Origin: Maribacter antarcticus DSM 21422
Lineage (GTDB): Bacteria; Bacteroidota; Bacteroidia; Flavobacteriales; Flavobacteriaceae
DNA: 64,000 bases
Reading direction: 5' to 3'
NCBI RefSeq assembly: GCF_000621125.1
Contig: NZ_JHZC01000004.1
Span: 703,843-767,842 of the forward strand
Both the position numbers and the translations under genes were made by a program. Position 1 is the stretch's first letter. Every line of letters begins with the position of its first letter. The notes beneath the pieces are model-generated. The model was not told the DNA's origin. It worked only from the letters and a program-made list of their open reading frames with translations, and did not search any database. Shown here in pieces: positions 35,169 through 45,088 of the stretch.

Positions 35169-35828
35169 ATGAGAATACTAGCACTGTTTGCGATTAGTGT
35201 TTTGATCCTATCGTCTTGTAAATCGGCCATACGCATTATAGATAAACCTATAGTATATGATCAGGAGCGCAAACTTTTAACGCTTGAGTATCTTGAACAG
35301 CGCTATGGTATTAAAGCCAATAGTCCTAAAATAACACCAAAAATGATTGTCTTGCATTGGACTGTTATTCCAACGCTTCAAAAATCGTTCGAGGCTTTTG
35401 AGAATGCTACGCTGCCTAATTGGAGACCTGATATAAAAACTGTCAGTGGTTTAAATGTGTCCTCTCAATTTATGGTAGATCGTGATGGTACTGTTTATAG
35501 ACTTTTACCAGAAACGATTATGGCAAGGCATGTCATTGGTTTAAATCATTGTGCTATTGGCGTGGAGAATGTGGGAGGAGATATTGGGCAACCCTTAACT
35601 AAAGCCCAGTTAAAATCGAATATTTGGTTGGTGCGTTATTTGTCAAACAAATATGATATTGATTATTTGATAGGTCATTATGAATATACGTTGTTCGAAA
35701 ATCATCCGCTTTGGTTAGAGAAAGATAGTGGCTACCGTACAGTAAAAACAGACCCTGGAGCCGATTTTATGGAAAAGGTAAGAAAAGCAGTCGATGATTT
35801 AAATTTCAAACTATTACCAAAATCATAG
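35169..35828 (+). CDS. N-acetylmuramoyl-L-alanine amidase lipoprotein
   Basis: Amidase_2-type peptidoglycan hydrolase. Lipoprotein signal ending in LILSSC (Cys16). The zinc site is recognisable: the first His in IVLHWTVIP, a second in the LNHCAIGVENVGG block, and GHYEYTLFENHPLWLEKD with the catalytic-region residues; QFMVDRDGTVYRLLPE is the family core. The length is 219. It acts on the cell wall in the periplasm. The preceding broken 3D-domain gene is 35 bases away. Confidence 0.9.
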   Translation: MRILALFAISVLILSSCKSAIRIIDKPIVYDQERKLLTLEYLEQRYGIKANSPKITPKMIVLHWTVIPTLQKSFEAFENATLPNWRPDIKTVSGLNVSSQFMVDRDGTVYRLLPETIMARHVIGLNHCAIGVENVGGDIGQPLTKAQLKSNIWLVRYLSNKYDIDYLIGHYEYTLFENHPLWLEKDSGYRTVKTDPGADFMEKVRKAVDDLNFKLLPKS

Positions 35829-35897
35829 CATCATCCTAAACACGGCTTTTGATAGGATTATATTATTTTTACATCACACTACAAATTAACGACCATA

Positions 35898-37361
35898 ATG
35901 AAATATTTAAGACTCTTTATTACTTTTTTTATTCCTTTTTTTGGAATAACTCAGTCACAGGATATAACCACTGAGTTATACGATACCTATGAGACCTATA
36001 AGGAGGAGTCCTTGAATAAAAGAAGAATAAAGCATGCTGAAATTGCTCCTTTGATTACCAAAGCTAATATAAATTCAAAATTTAAGGTCACTAAAGTGGG
36101 TACTTCTATCGCTGGAAAAAGCTTGTCTTTGATTAGTCTGGGCACAGGAGAAACGAGTGTTTTTCTTTGGTCACAAATGCACGGTGATGAGCCTACGGCA
36201 ACACAGGCTATTTTTGACATATTAAATTTCTTTGATAGTGCTGATTTTAAACAAGAGAAGGAAGCTATATTGGAAAACCTTACGATTCATTTTCTTCCTA
36301 TGCTAAATCCGGATGGAGCGGAATTATTTCAAAGAAGAAATTTGTTGGGTGTTGATATAAATAGGGACGCCTTGCGTTTGCAATCACCAGAAAGTCGAAC
36401 ATTGAAAAGGGTACGTGATAGCCTAGAGGCCGATTTCGGCTTTAATCTTCACGACCAAAGCACTTACTACAATGCAGAACGAACAGATAAACCTGCTACG
36501 ATATCCTATTTAGCACCAGCCTATAATTATGAGAAGGACATTAACGAGGTTCGCGCTAACGCCATGAAGATTATTGTGTTTATGAACACTATACTGCAGC
36601 AGTATGCACCAGGACAAGTAGGTAGGTATAATGATGATTTTGAACCCAGAGCATTTGGGGATAATATTCAGAAATGGGGGACAAGTACTATTTTAATAGA
36701 ATCTGGCGGATATTTAAATGATACAGAGAAACAAGAAATCAGAAAACTTAATTATGTATCCATTCTCTCCGCTATCTACACCATAGCCAAACAAAATTAT
36801 ACTGATATCCCCATTTCAGAATATGAAAAAATACCGGAAAACGATAGAAAGTTGTTTGATTTAAAAATCTTAGGTGCAACATACGAGCTCCTTGGAAACA
36901 CCTATACAATCGACTTAGGTATTAATCAAATGGAAGTGGATTATGAAGACCATAATACCTTTTGGTATAGTAGTCGCGTTTTCGATCAGGGTGACTTATC
37001 TACTTATTACGGTTACGAAACCTTAGATGCCAGTGCTCATACTATTAAGCAGGCTAAAGTATATCCGCAGGTATTGAATGCGATGTCAGCAGCGAAAGAA
37101 CTTAATCCTTTAGAAGTATTAAGGAACAGCTATGGCTACCTTAGAGTGGCCAATATTCCTGCTACAGCTTTGAATTCACCAGTTCCATTTCATATGATAG
37201 GAAAAGCCTATAAAGTTCCAGAATTGAGAATTCAACCTGGAGTAAATCCAACCTTTTTCCTAGAGAAAAATGGAGTTTTGGAATATGCAGTAATTAACGG
37301 CTTCCTAATCGATTTAAAACAAAAAACACCTATGATACCGAATGCGATGATTTATAGATAA
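35898..37361 (+). CDS. M14 family zinc carboxypeptidase, secreted
   Basis: A peptidase with an M14-type metal site: the WSQMHGDEPTATQ segment carries the His-x-x-Glu ligands, and MLNPDGAELFQRRNLLGVDINRD (two parts) and FNLHDQ carry the substrate Arg/Asn-Arg and the third His; the catalytic Glu is in LIESGGY. A signal peptide (LRLFITFFIPFFGITQSQ) precedes it. The 487-residue length leaves a ~170-residue C-terminal domain of unknown type. It probably cleaves peptides or cell-wall peptides outside the cytoplasm. Confidence 0.88.
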   Translation: MKYLRLFITFFIPFFGITQSQDITTELYDTYETYKEESLNKRRIKHAEIAPLITKANINSKFKVTKVGTSIAGKSLSLISLGTGETSVFLWSQMHGDEPTATQAIFDILNFFDSADFKQEKEAILENLTIHFLPMLNPDGAELFQRRNLLGVDINRDALRLQSPESRTLKRVRDSLEADFGFNLHDQSTYYNAERTDKPATISYLAPAYNYEKDINEVRANAMKIIVFMNTILQQYAPGQVGRYNDDFEPRAFGDNIQKWGTSTILIESGGYLNDTEKQEIRKLNYVSILSAIYTIAKQNYTDIPISEYEKIPENDRKLFDLKILGATYELLGNTYTIDLGINQMEVDYEDHNTFWYSSRVFDQGDLSTYYGYETLDASAHTIKQAKVYPQVLNAMSAAKELNPLEVLRNSYGYLRVANIPATALNSPVPFHMIGKAYKVPELRIQPGVNPTFFLEKNGVLEYAVINGFLIDLKQKTPMIPNAMIYR

Positions 37362-37739
37362 AAATTTTGGCAACCAAATTGTAATGTCATTTGATAACCG
37401 TAGCGTACTCAGATAACCAACTTAGTAAACAAGGTAGCTTTGAGGGTAGAAAAGAGTAGTAATACTAAGTTCTTTTAAGGTGTTGAAAGCAAACTTAGGG
37501 CACTATTTCTAATAATTTCATAGAATATATCCATTATTTTCAGTTTTTAGAGCTTGTATTATTGTTTTTAGGATGTGTGTTAATTTTATGAGGAGTTATT
37601 AATAAAAAAACTAAAAAGCCGAAAAACCTACTCTATAGACCGTATAATTTTAAAACATGACATCCGGTAATTAGTATTAATTTCTCAAAATTTGTCATAA
37701 AAAAAGGGAAGCAATTGCTTCCCTTTTTTTTTAGTCTAC
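37362..37739. other. Intergenic region, no gene seen
   Basis: About 380 bases. Apart from the terminator hairpin at 37701-37730 I see no coding frame, RNA or repeat. Confidence 0.6.
37701..37730. terminator. Strong bidirectional rho-independent terminator
   Basis: The arms AAAAAGGGAAGCAA and TTGCTTCCCTTTTT pair without mismatch around AATT-type centre, with a longer T-run outside. It lies between the end of the M14 gene region and the OmpA pseudogene end and could serve either strand. Confidence 0.85.
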
Positions 37740-38396
37740 TTACGATAAAGTCTCTAAATCCAAAAGGGCAAATAATTTGTCCAAATTAGGAAGGATAACA
37801 ATTTTTGTTCTTGGCCATATTCTCTTTGGAATCGTTTTCAGCCAAAGGCAAGTAGCTACTTCTTCCAGCAGCAATTAATTGTGTTGAGTTTACATCGTAC
37901 TGCTTTTGTAGCTACAGAACGATGGAGGTAGCACGCTTTAGCCTCAGGTCTCAGTCATCGATTAGTAGGCGTGTTTATGGTTCTAGCGCCAGTATGGTCT
38001 GCTACCATAACTTCCATGTTTGGTTCGGATTTAATGACCTCAGCCAATTTTCTAAGGATTTTCTCCGCTTTGTTATTTATTTTATAGTGTACGGTGTTAA
38101 ACAGTAGTTCATCGGAAATGTTAAGCATCACTGCTGTTGTCAATATTCAGATCCCCAACATCGCTAAACAGCGAGTCGATTATCTTTTTTAAGGCGTTTA
38201 TCTTGGAGTGGAACCCTGCAGCGCGTGCCTCTATTTTGGCGAACTTAACTTTCAGTTCTTCCTTTGCTACCTGCGTCTTGGTTAGTGTACTCTTGGTCTG
38301 AGATAAATTATCTTCCAAGGTTGCCTATTTCTTTTTGGATATACATGAAGCGAAAAGGGCTATAGAAACTTTTCCTACTATTGCTTTATTTTTCAT
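37740..38396 (-). pseudogene. OmpA-family lipoprotein, degraded
   Basis: The start at 38396 gives MKNKAIVGKVSIALFASC, a lipoprotein signal, then an in-frame TAG (38327-38325) and a coiled-coil stretch NLSQTKSTLTKTQ. After a frame change near 38130 comes the OmpA C-terminal peptidoglycan-binding core, LLFNTVHYKINNKAEKIL and SEPNMEVMV, then further shifts. The third frame gives QKQYDVNSTQLIAAGRSSYLPLAENDS before the usual tail IVILPNLDKLFALLD ending at TAA (37740). At least two stops and three frame changes make this a clear pseudogene. An intact version would have been around 215 residues. Confidence 0.88.
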
Positions 38397-38553
38397 TTTA
38401 TCGTTATTTAAGATTTATATGAATGTTTTCAAACCCTTTTACTGAAACAATTGACGAACCGATGTTTTAATCTCTTGTGTTTCCTAAAAATCGCTCCGTT
38501 TTCAGCTATGAATAATTAGTTTCTAGCTAGTTGAAACGTAAATATTTGGAATA

Positions 38554-38582
38554 AAAAAAGAGGCCGACCGGCCTCTTTTTTA
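38554..38582. terminator. Rho-independent terminator
   Basis: AAAAAAGAGGCC pairs with GGCCTCTTTTTT, and a 4-base loop separates them. It lies 16 bases beyond the stop of the VWA lipoprotein gene (minus strand); the T-run follows on both strands. Confidence 0.85.
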
Positions 38583-38598
38583 AATCGTAAGTTTTCTC

Positions 38599-39690
38599 CT
38601 ATTCACATCCTCCAGTAAAGCCTTTGGCGTTAAATTTCGTTTGTACCGCACCTTCTCTTGTGCTTGTTTTTACTTGTATAGCTAGGTTATTTTCCCCACT
38701 ACCATCCCGTTTTGGGCTGCAATATTCAAATAGGTAAAAACTGTTGGCCCTTTCAGATACCTTATCCGAAATAGCGTTAAAGGTATCTTCTAATTCCTCC
38801 TTATTAGCGGCAAATACGGTGGCTGTTTTTCCAATATCGGACAACACTTGTGTGTCTATCTCGCTACCTAAACCTATACTAAAGAAGGAAATATTTGCAT
38901 TGGCTTCGTTTACTTTTTTTAGCGCTGCTGTCTCTGTAAAACGAGATGCTTGATCCGTACCATCTGTAAAAATAACAACCGCGGCTGCTCCAATATTGTC
39001 TCTGGCCGTAGTCGATTTTATAAGATCGGAGGCAATATCAGTAACTTTGATTACTGCCCCGTATAAATCGGTGGAAGGGTCGGAACTTATATCAACCGTA
39101 ATACCTTCTATAGAAGCAATAAGTTCTGCCCTGGAAGAAGTGAGCTCGTTTAACAAGTGTAATTTGTCTTCACCATCAAACCAATAAATAGCCATTTGAT
39201 TCGATTCCTGAGCTATTTCTGGCATCACATTAGTTACAAAACTGGCGCTTGCTATTTTTAATTCTTCAAGACTGCTGTCCAAAACACTATTACTCAAATC
39301 TAAAACCAATAAGGTGCTATTGTTGAAAACTTGAGAATTAGGCGATATACGTGCAAAGGACTCAGAGGTAGATATGGTATTGAAACAATCATCGTTCCTT
39401 CCTTGTTCGTAAATCGTAAACTGATCTGCAGTTAATCCTGGAACGGGATTGCCATTGGTATCAGAAACTTTAAAGAAAATGGACACCTTTCCAGGAGCCG
39501 TTGTAAATTGGTCTTGTATGGATAGCAATAATTCGCCGTCATCTAGACCTAAACATTCGTCTACAGGCTTACCCTCTCCAAGACCTTCGCCTAGATTCAA
39601 GTTAAAATCAATATCATCATCCGCGTTTCCACAAGAAACAAGAAGGGAAACAAGCAAAAGGGAAGTAAAAGTTCTAAAGAACGATTTCAT
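38599..39690 (-). CDS. von Willebrand factor A domain lipoprotein
   Basis: Exported lipoprotein; the signal peptide begins at MKSFFRTFTSLL (39690) and ends in LLVSC (Cys20). The ATG at 39783 would add an unrelated stretch. The VWA domain occupies roughly residues 110-330 with an intact MIDAS metal site: LLVLDLSNSVLDS (Asp-x-Ser-x-Ser) and VVIFTDGTDQ. The C-terminus ends with a Cys-Glu. Acidic residues follow the lipobox (DDDIDFNLNLGEG). The domain binds protein partners; no partner can be named. Length 363. Confidence 0.86.
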   Translation of the reverse strand: MKSFFRTFTSLLLVSLLVSCGNADDDIDFNLNLGEGLGEGKPVDECLGLDDGELLLSIQDQFTTAPGKVSIFFKVSDTNGNPVPGLTADQFTIYEQGRNDDCFNTISTSESFARISPNSQVFNNSTLLVLDLSNSVLDSSLEELKIASASFVTNVMPEIAQESNQMAIYWFDGEDKLHLLNELTSSRAELIASIEGITVDISSDPSTDLYGAVIKVTDIASDLIKSTTARDNIGAAAVVIFTDGTDQASRFTETAALKKVNEANANISFFSIGLGSEIDTQVLSDIGKTATVFAANKEELEDTFNAISDKVSERANSFYLFEYCSPKRDGSGENNLAIQVKTSTREGAVQTKFNAKGFTGGCE

Positions 39691-39846
39691 AATCATATAT
39701 TTTCTATTCAATAAAATTAACGTAGTTTCCGCTGATAAATTATCGGTAGTTTTCTTTATTGTGTTAAACAATGTTAAAGACAAGAAGCTGATTATGTTGT
39801 TTTCTATTTTGAAGTACAGTTAATACATCCATTTAATTAAAAACAG

Positions 39847-42021
39847 TTGAAAAAAACAGTATTATTACTTCCAATACTTTTTTTGGTTACTGGGGTATCG
39901 TCCCAAAAGAAAAATGACCAATTTAAGTTAAATATAAAACAAGCAACCGGGCCAATAGCTATAGATGGTGTAGGCGATGATGCTGCTTGGAGCGCTACCG
40001 ATGTGGCTAAGGACTTTTTTATGGTGCTGCCAATGGATGATGGGCCAGCTGAAAATACTTCTGAAATACGAATGGCCTATGACGATAAGAACATCTATCT
40101 ACTAGCTATTTTTTACAATGAACAAAAAGGTAAAAATTTTGTAGAATCACTTCGAAGAGATTTTGCTTTTGGAAAGAATGACAACTTTTTATTGTTCATA
40201 GATTCATTTAATAACCAGACTACGGGTTTTTCATTTGGCAGCAATGCTGCAGGTGCCCAATGGGATGGTACCATGTTCGCTGGTGGAAGAATAGACCTTA
40301 ATTGGGATACCAAATGGATTTCGGAAGTTACCCGAAATGATGAAAAATGGGTTTTTGAGATGGCACTGCCGTTTAAATCGATTCGATATGAAGCTGGGGT
40401 AACAGAATGGGGTATTAATTTTAGCCGGCTTGATTTAAAATCGAGTGAAAAATCTAGCTGGACCCCAATACCTAGGCAGTTTCCTACCTCATCATTGGCC
40501 TACACCGGTACTTTGGTCTGGGATAAACCGCCACCTCCACCCGGAATCAACTATTCCATTATTCCCTATGTATTGAGTAACGTATCCGAAGACTTAGAAA
40601 ATAACGAGAGTTCTGAATATGAGGTAAAAGCGGGTGGTGATGTAAAATTCAGCCTTACTTCATCTTTAAATCTTGATTTGACAATAAATCCTGATTTTTC
40701 ACAAGTGGAGGTTGATAGGCAAGTCACTAATTTAGATCGTTTTGAACTATTTTTTCCTGAGCGGAGACAGTTCTTTTTGGAGAACAGTGATCTATTTGCC
40801 AATTTTGGATATGATAATATTCGTCCCTTTTTCTCTCGTAGGATAGGACTTGGGGTGCCCATACAGGCAGGGGCACGTATAAGTGGTAATTTAAACGAAA
40901 ATTGGCGTGTAGGCCTATTGAACATGCAAACGGCTAGTATAAATGCATCAGGACTCCCAAGCCAGAACTTTGGCGTTCTTTCACTACAAAGAAAGGTGTT
41001 TAAACGCTCTAATATTGGTCTGATGTTCGTGAATAAACAGTCCCTTAACTATCCAACCGAAAATGATTCGGTACAAGCACTGTATCCTAAATTCAATAGA
41101 AATCTAGGCATAGAATATAATTTAGCATCATCCAACAACCTTTGGAACGGGAAGGCCTTTTTTTTAAAGTCTTTTGGCTCAGGGCAGAAAGGCAATGGCG
41201 TTACACAGGCTGCCAATATAGAGTATAACAGTAGAAAATGGAATTGGGGCTTTCAACAGGAATGGGTCGCTGAGGATTATACCGCAGAAGTGGGTTTTGT
41301 TCCTCGGACTGGGTATGTTAGTTTTGGCTCCTCCGCAGGTCATATTTTTTTTCCAAAAAAAAGTAAACTGGTAAGCCACGGACCAGTATTGAACGTTAAG
41401 TACTTTTTTAATGAATCCTTTAAACAAACCGACCGCACTAACTTTTTAGCATATAATTTCAACTTTATAAACAGGAGTAATTTATTCTTCTTTATTTCGG
41501 ATGATTACGTGGAACTACTTTCACCTTTTGACCCCACAAGATTAGGTAAAGAAGAGCTGGAGACAGGTACGAAGCATAGCTGGAATGCTTTTGGTTGGGA
41601 ATTTAATTCTAGACCACAGAGCCTTTTTACCTATAATTTTTCGGGTAGGCTTGGTGGGTATTACTTGGATGGTAACCGCACAAGCTTATCCACGGAGTTA
41701 GGATATCGATTTCAGCCCTATGTAAGCTTAAGCGCAAATGTGAATTATAATCATATTAATCTACCAGAACCTTGGAACAAATCGCAGTTTTGGCTGGTTG
41801 GATCTGAATTGGATATCACATTTACCAACAAAGTATTTTTTTCCAATCTCTTCCAATACAATGAGCAAACGGGGAACCTCAATGTGAATTCTAGATTCCA
41901 ATGGCGCTACAGTCCTGCATCAGACCTATTCTTGGTGTATACGAACAACTATTTTATAGAGCCTTATGAAAGTCGCAACTGGGGGATTACCTTGAAATTC
42001 ACGTACTGGTTGAATAAGTAA
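39847..42021 (+). CDS. Carbohydrate-binding family 9-like / DUF5916 outer-membrane protein
   Basis: Secreted protein; signal peptide LLLPILFLVTGVSSQ. An N-terminal domain of ~190 residues (carbohydrate-binding family 9-like, AIDGVGDDAAWSATDVAKDF) is followed by a DUF5916 barrel of ~500 residues with alternating aromatic strands, for example VEVDRQVTNLDRFELFFPERRQFFLENSDLF in two parts. The C-terminus ends in TLKFTYWLNK, a terminal Trp-containing beta-strand typical of outer membrane barrels. The start codon is TTG at 39847; ATG is absent nearby. Function unknown; likely surface. Confidence 0.86.
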   Translation: MKKTVLLLPILFLVTGVSSQKKNDQFKLNIKQATGPIAIDGVGDDAAWSATDVAKDFFMVLPMDDGPAENTSEIRMAYDDKNIYLLAIFYNEQKGKNFVESLRRDFAFGKNDNFLLFIDSFNNQTTGFSFGSNAAGAQWDGTMFAGGRIDLNWDTKWISEVTRNDEKWVFEMALPFKSIRYEAGVTEWGINFSRLDLKSSEKSSWTPIPRQFPTSSLAYTGTLVWDKPPPPPGINYSIIPYVLSNVSEDLENNESSEYEVKAGGDVKFSLTSSLNLDLTINPDFSQVEVDRQVTNLDRFELFFPERRQFFLENSDLFANFGYDNIRPFFSRRIGLGVPIQAGARISGNLNENWRVGLLNMQTASINASGLPSQNFGVLSLQRKVFKRSNIGLMFVNKQSLNYPTENDSVQALYPKFNRNLGIEYNLASSNNLWNGKAFFLKSFGSGQKGNGVTQAANIEYNSRKWNWGFQQEWVAEDYTAEVGFVPRTGYVSFGSSAGHIFFPKKSKLVSHGPVLNVKYFFNESFKQTDRTNFLAYNFNFINRSNLFFFISDDYVELLSPFDPTRLGKEELETGTKHSWNAFGWEFNSRPQSLFTYNFSGRLGGYYLDGNRTSLSTELGYRFQPYVSLSANVNYNHINLPEPWNKSQFWLVGSELDITFTNKVFFSNLFQYNEQTGNLNVNSRFQWRYSPASDLFLVYTNNYFIEPYESRNWGITLKFTYWLNK

Positions 42022-42087
42022 GGATTTTAAGTATAAAGTTGAGTTGAAAAAAGAAGACATCAATCAAAAATTAATAACTTGTGAACT

Positions 42088-43098
42088 ATGACGCACGAGT
42101 TCAAAAAAGTAATAGAAGGATTTAGAACGAATAAACAAAAAGGAGTTAGTTCTGTACTAGCTACGGTTGTGGCACTGGACGGATCCTCTTACAGGCGACC
42201 AGGTGTACGTATGCTTATTTGCGAAAACGGAACCTTGATAGGAGCCGTAAGTGGCGGTTGTGTAGAGAAGGAAGTGTTATTTCAAGCAGCTAGCGTATTT
42301 CAAACCAGAGCGCCCAAAATGATGACTTACGATGGGCGGTTTCGCTTGGGCTGTGAAGGCATTCTATTTATTTTATTAGAGCCTTTTAATGTAAAAGAAA
42401 GTACGCTGCAAACCTTGCAATATGCGTTTGAAGATAGAATTGATTTTACGATACATTCTCAATACAAAAAGGAGTATGGCGTATTTGAAGGCTTAGGTTC
42501 TTATATCAGTATTAACGATTTAAATCTTCCAATACAGGCTAATTTTAAATTTAGTTCCAAAATGGAACGTTTTAAGCAAAACATGAAGCCGGTATATAAA
42601 TTGGTGATTATTGGGGGTGAGCATGATGCCGTAAAACTATCCTATTTAGCAATTGGCCTTGGGTGGGAGGTAATTGTTGCAACCATACCAGAAGAAGATA
42701 AAGTTAAGGCTGACTTTCAAGGAATTCACGAACTATGGAATGCAGCGCCTAATGCGTTGCCCATAAATCAAATAGATGCCCAGACAGCGGTAGTGCTTAT
42801 GACCCATAGTTATGTAAAGGATTTAAAATACTTGAAGGTTCTAAAAGATACAAACCCTATGTATTTTGGATTGTTAGGCCCTACCAAACGACGGGAGAAG
42901 TTATTTGGGGAGTATATGGAGTTATATCCCGAAGATGATTTCGAGTTTTTTGATATGATTCATGGTCCGGCCGGACTCAATATAGGTGCTGAAGCTCCTG
43001 AGGAAATTGCAGTTGCTATTCTTTCTGAAATACTGGCTGTTATTCGAAATCAGCAACCCATGATGTTACGGGACAAAAAGCAAGGAATCCACAATTGA
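42088..43098 (+). CDS. XdhC/CoxI family protein
   Basis: Accessory protein for molybdenum hydroxylases such as xanthine dehydrogenase, which receives and inserts the sulfurated molybdenum cofactor. The N-terminal XdhC/CoxI domain has ATVVALDGSSYRRPGVRML and GAVSGGCVEKEV; the C-terminal Rossmann domain starts near KLVIIGGEHDAVKLSYLA and has MTHSYVKDLKYL and FGLLGPTKRREKL. The length is 336. It ends in a TTGA overlap with the MobA-like gene. No molybdenum enzyme subunit gene lies in the window. Confidence 0.88.
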   Translation: MTHEFKKVIEGFRTNKQKGVSSVLATVVALDGSSYRRPGVRMLICENGTLIGAVSGGCVEKEVLFQAASVFQTRAPKMMTYDGRFRLGCEGILFILLEPFNVKESTLQTLQYAFEDRIDFTIHSQYKKEYGVFEGLGSYISINDLNLPIQANFKFSSKMERFKQNMKPVYKLVIIGGEHDAVKLSYLAIGLGWEVIVATIPEEDKVKADFQGIHELWNAAPNALPINQIDAQTAVVLMTHSYVKDLKYLKVLKDTNPMYFGLLGPTKRREKLFGEYMELYPEDDFEFFDMIHGPAGLNIGAEAPEEIAVAILSEILAVIRNQQPMMLRDKKQGIHN

Positions 43099-43712
43099 AT
43101 AGTACAGGAAACATAGCTGTTTTAATCATGGCTGCTGGGGAGTCTTCTCGTATGAAAGGCATCAAGCAGATACTACCTTGGAAAGGAAGTACCTTGTTGG
43201 TTCATACCCTGAAAACCCTATTAAGAGTTCAGAAAGAACATTTGTTTATGGTCTTGGGTGCAAATTCAGAACTCATTAAGACTGAATCAGAGCTAGCTTC
43301 TAAGCCAGTAACGCTCCTTAAAAATGAACGTTGGCAAAACGGACTTGGGAGCAGTATATCCTTTGGAATTGATTATGTGTTAAAACAGCAACATCGATTC
43401 GATGGTATATTAATATGTTTGGCAGACCAGCCTTTGCTAACTAGCGCATATTATACAGAAATGTTAGCACTATTTAAAATGAGTAGTGTGCCCATTGTAG
43501 CGACTAAATATCCAAATAAATCGGGTGTTCCTGCGATTTTCAGCAGAGAACTAGCTAGAGAATTAATACATTTAGATCAAGATTACGGAGCACGATACCT
43601 TATGTCAAAATATAAAGATAAAATGATAGTTTTGGATGCCGGCGGACAGATTGTAGATATCGACACTCCGGAAACATATACCGCACTATACCAAAAGCAT
43701 AACAAGAACTAA
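43095..43712 (+). CDS. MobA-like nucleotidyltransferase (molybdenum cofactor type)
   Basis: NTP-transferase of the MocA/MobA type that attaches a nucleotide to molybdopterin. It begins with the nucleotide-binding LIMAAGESSRMKGIKQILPW, continues with LKNERWQNGLGSSISFGID, ICLADQPLL and ATKYPNKSGVPAIFSR, and ends with DIDTPETYTALY. Length 205. The start is TTG at 43095, overlapping the XdhC stop by 4 bases. Together with XdhC it looks like a cofactor maturation pair for a molybdenum hydroxylase encoded elsewhere. Confidence 0.86.
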   Translation: MNSTGNIAVLIMAAGESSRMKGIKQILPWKGSTLLVHTLKTLLRVQKEHLFMVLGANSELIKTESELASKPVTLLKNERWQNGLGSSISFGIDYVLKQQHRFDGILICLADQPLLTSAYYTEMLALFKMSSVPIVATKYPNKSGVPAIFSRELARELIHLDQDYGARYLMSKYKDKMIVLDAGGQIVDIDTPETYTALYQKHNKN

Positions 43713-43714
43713 AA

Positions 43715-44815
43715 ATGAATAAGAATAGCTTTTTAAAAAATAGTCTTCTTGGCGCAATAATTCTCATTTTAGTTGTACCATCAGTAGTGGCACAAGAGAT
43801 GAGTTTTGAGAAGTATAACCCTAGGTCAACACTGGTGGTACCTGGCAAGGAGATTACTAGTGCGAAGTTTAGGTTTATAGATATACATAGCCATCAACGA
43901 GATATGTCTGTTGAAAAACTAACAACGTTACTCAAAGACATGGAGGCTCTGAACGAAGGCATCATGGTAAACCTTAGTGGTGGTTCAGGGGCCAGTTTGA
44001 AAGAAAAGGTCGATAATATAGAAAAAAGCTTCTCTAATCGTTTTGCAGTTTTTGCAAACGTAGATTTTGAAAGGGTAGGCACGGATGATTGGGGCGTTAA
44101 AGCGGCCTTGCAATTGGAACAAGATTTCAAAAATGGAGCAAGGGGACTCAAAATATTCAAAAGTCTTGGACTACGCTATAAAGATATAAATGGAAATAGG
44201 GTCGCCATTGATGACAAACGCTTAGATCCAGTCTGGGCAAAATGCGGAGAACTTGGCATTCCTGTTCTTATTCATGCAGCTGACCCGAAGTCTTTTTGGG
44301 ATGATATGGATAGTAGTAATGAAAGATGGCTCGAGTTAAAGACACGACCTAGGAGAAAAAGGTCTGCTACGAATCCTGCACCCTGGGAGCAAATCATACA
44401 AGAACAACACAATGTGTTCAAAAAGCATCCAAAAACCAATTTCATTAATGCGCATATGGGTTGGTATGCTAATAATCTGGGGAAACTTGGCGAGCTTATG
44501 AATGAAATGCCTAATATGTATGTAGGAATCGCCGCTGTTATTGCCGAACTGGGACGTCAGCCACAAAACGCCAGAGCATTTTTTATAAGATACCAAGACC
44601 GAATCCTATTTGGTAAGGATAGCTGGAAACCAGAAGAATTTTCGACCTATTTCAGGGTGTTAGAGAGTAATGACGAGTACTTTCCCTACTATAAAAAGTA
44701 CCATGCATTTTGGTCTATGTATGGCTTAAACCTACCCGATGAGGTACTCAAGAAAGTATACTATAAAAACGCACTTAGATTAGTACCAGGTCTTGATGCT
44801 TCGCTTTTCGAATAA
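43715..44815 (+). CDS. Amidohydrolase-family protein, secreted
   Basis: TIM-barrel metal-dependent hydrolase (amidohydrolase 2 type). Signal peptide SLLGAIILILVVPSVVAQ, then FIDIHSHQRD (His-x-His), later PVLIHAADPKSFW, FINAHMGWYANNL and ILFGKDSW with the metal-site Asp. Length 366. Three bases separate it from the MobA-like gene, so co-transcription is likely, but a shared function is not obvious. Exact substrate unknown. Confidence 0.84.
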   Translation: MNKNSFLKNSLLGAIILILVVPSVVAQEMSFEKYNPRSTLVVPGKEITSAKFRFIDIHSHQRDMSVEKLTTLLKDMEALNEGIMVNLSGGSGASLKEKVDNIEKSFSNRFAVFANVDFERVGTDDWGVKAALQLEQDFKNGARGLKIFKSLGLRYKDINGNRVAIDDKRLDPVWAKCGELGIPVLIHAADPKSFWDDMDSSNERWLELKTRPRRKRSATNPAPWEQIIQEQHNVFKKHPKTNFINAHMGWYANNLGKLGELMNEMPNMYVGIAAVIAELGRQPQNARAFFIRYQDRILFGKDSWKPEEFSTYFRVLESNDEYFPYYKKYHAFWSMYGLNLPDEVLKKVYYKNALRLVPGLDASLFE

Positions 44816-44820
44816 CTGGG

Positions 44821-44964
44821 TTAGTCACTTTTTTTATGGAGTGGCCTAGTATCTATAAATTTTTCCACATCCTGAAAAATACCACACGAGATTTCTGGTT
44901 TTATAAGAGACTGGGTCTTTTTTTTTTTGGTCAATGCTTCTATTTCTTGATTTAGGAATTGCAT
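44821..44964 (-). CDS. Small hypothetical protein
   Basis: A 47-codon minus-strand frame, MQFLNQEIEALTKKKK, with IKPEISCGIFQDVEKFIDTR in the centre. It has a believable amphipathic composition and no signal peptide, and occupies a gap of 270 bases between the amidohydrolase and sigma-factor remnants. I recognise no family. It may be a real small gene or a remnant of a longer one. Confidence 0.3.
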   Translation of the reverse strand: MQFLNQEIEALTKKKKTQSLIKPEISCGIFQDVEKFIDTRPLHKKSD

Positions 44965-45088
44965 AAGATAAATTTAGCAGTATAACGTACTATATTTAAG
45001 CATGTTGTACGCAAATATTGAAATCAGTTTAGATTTTATGTGATTTTTGTATCCACAGTGACACATATTAAGAAAATCAAAGTATCTA

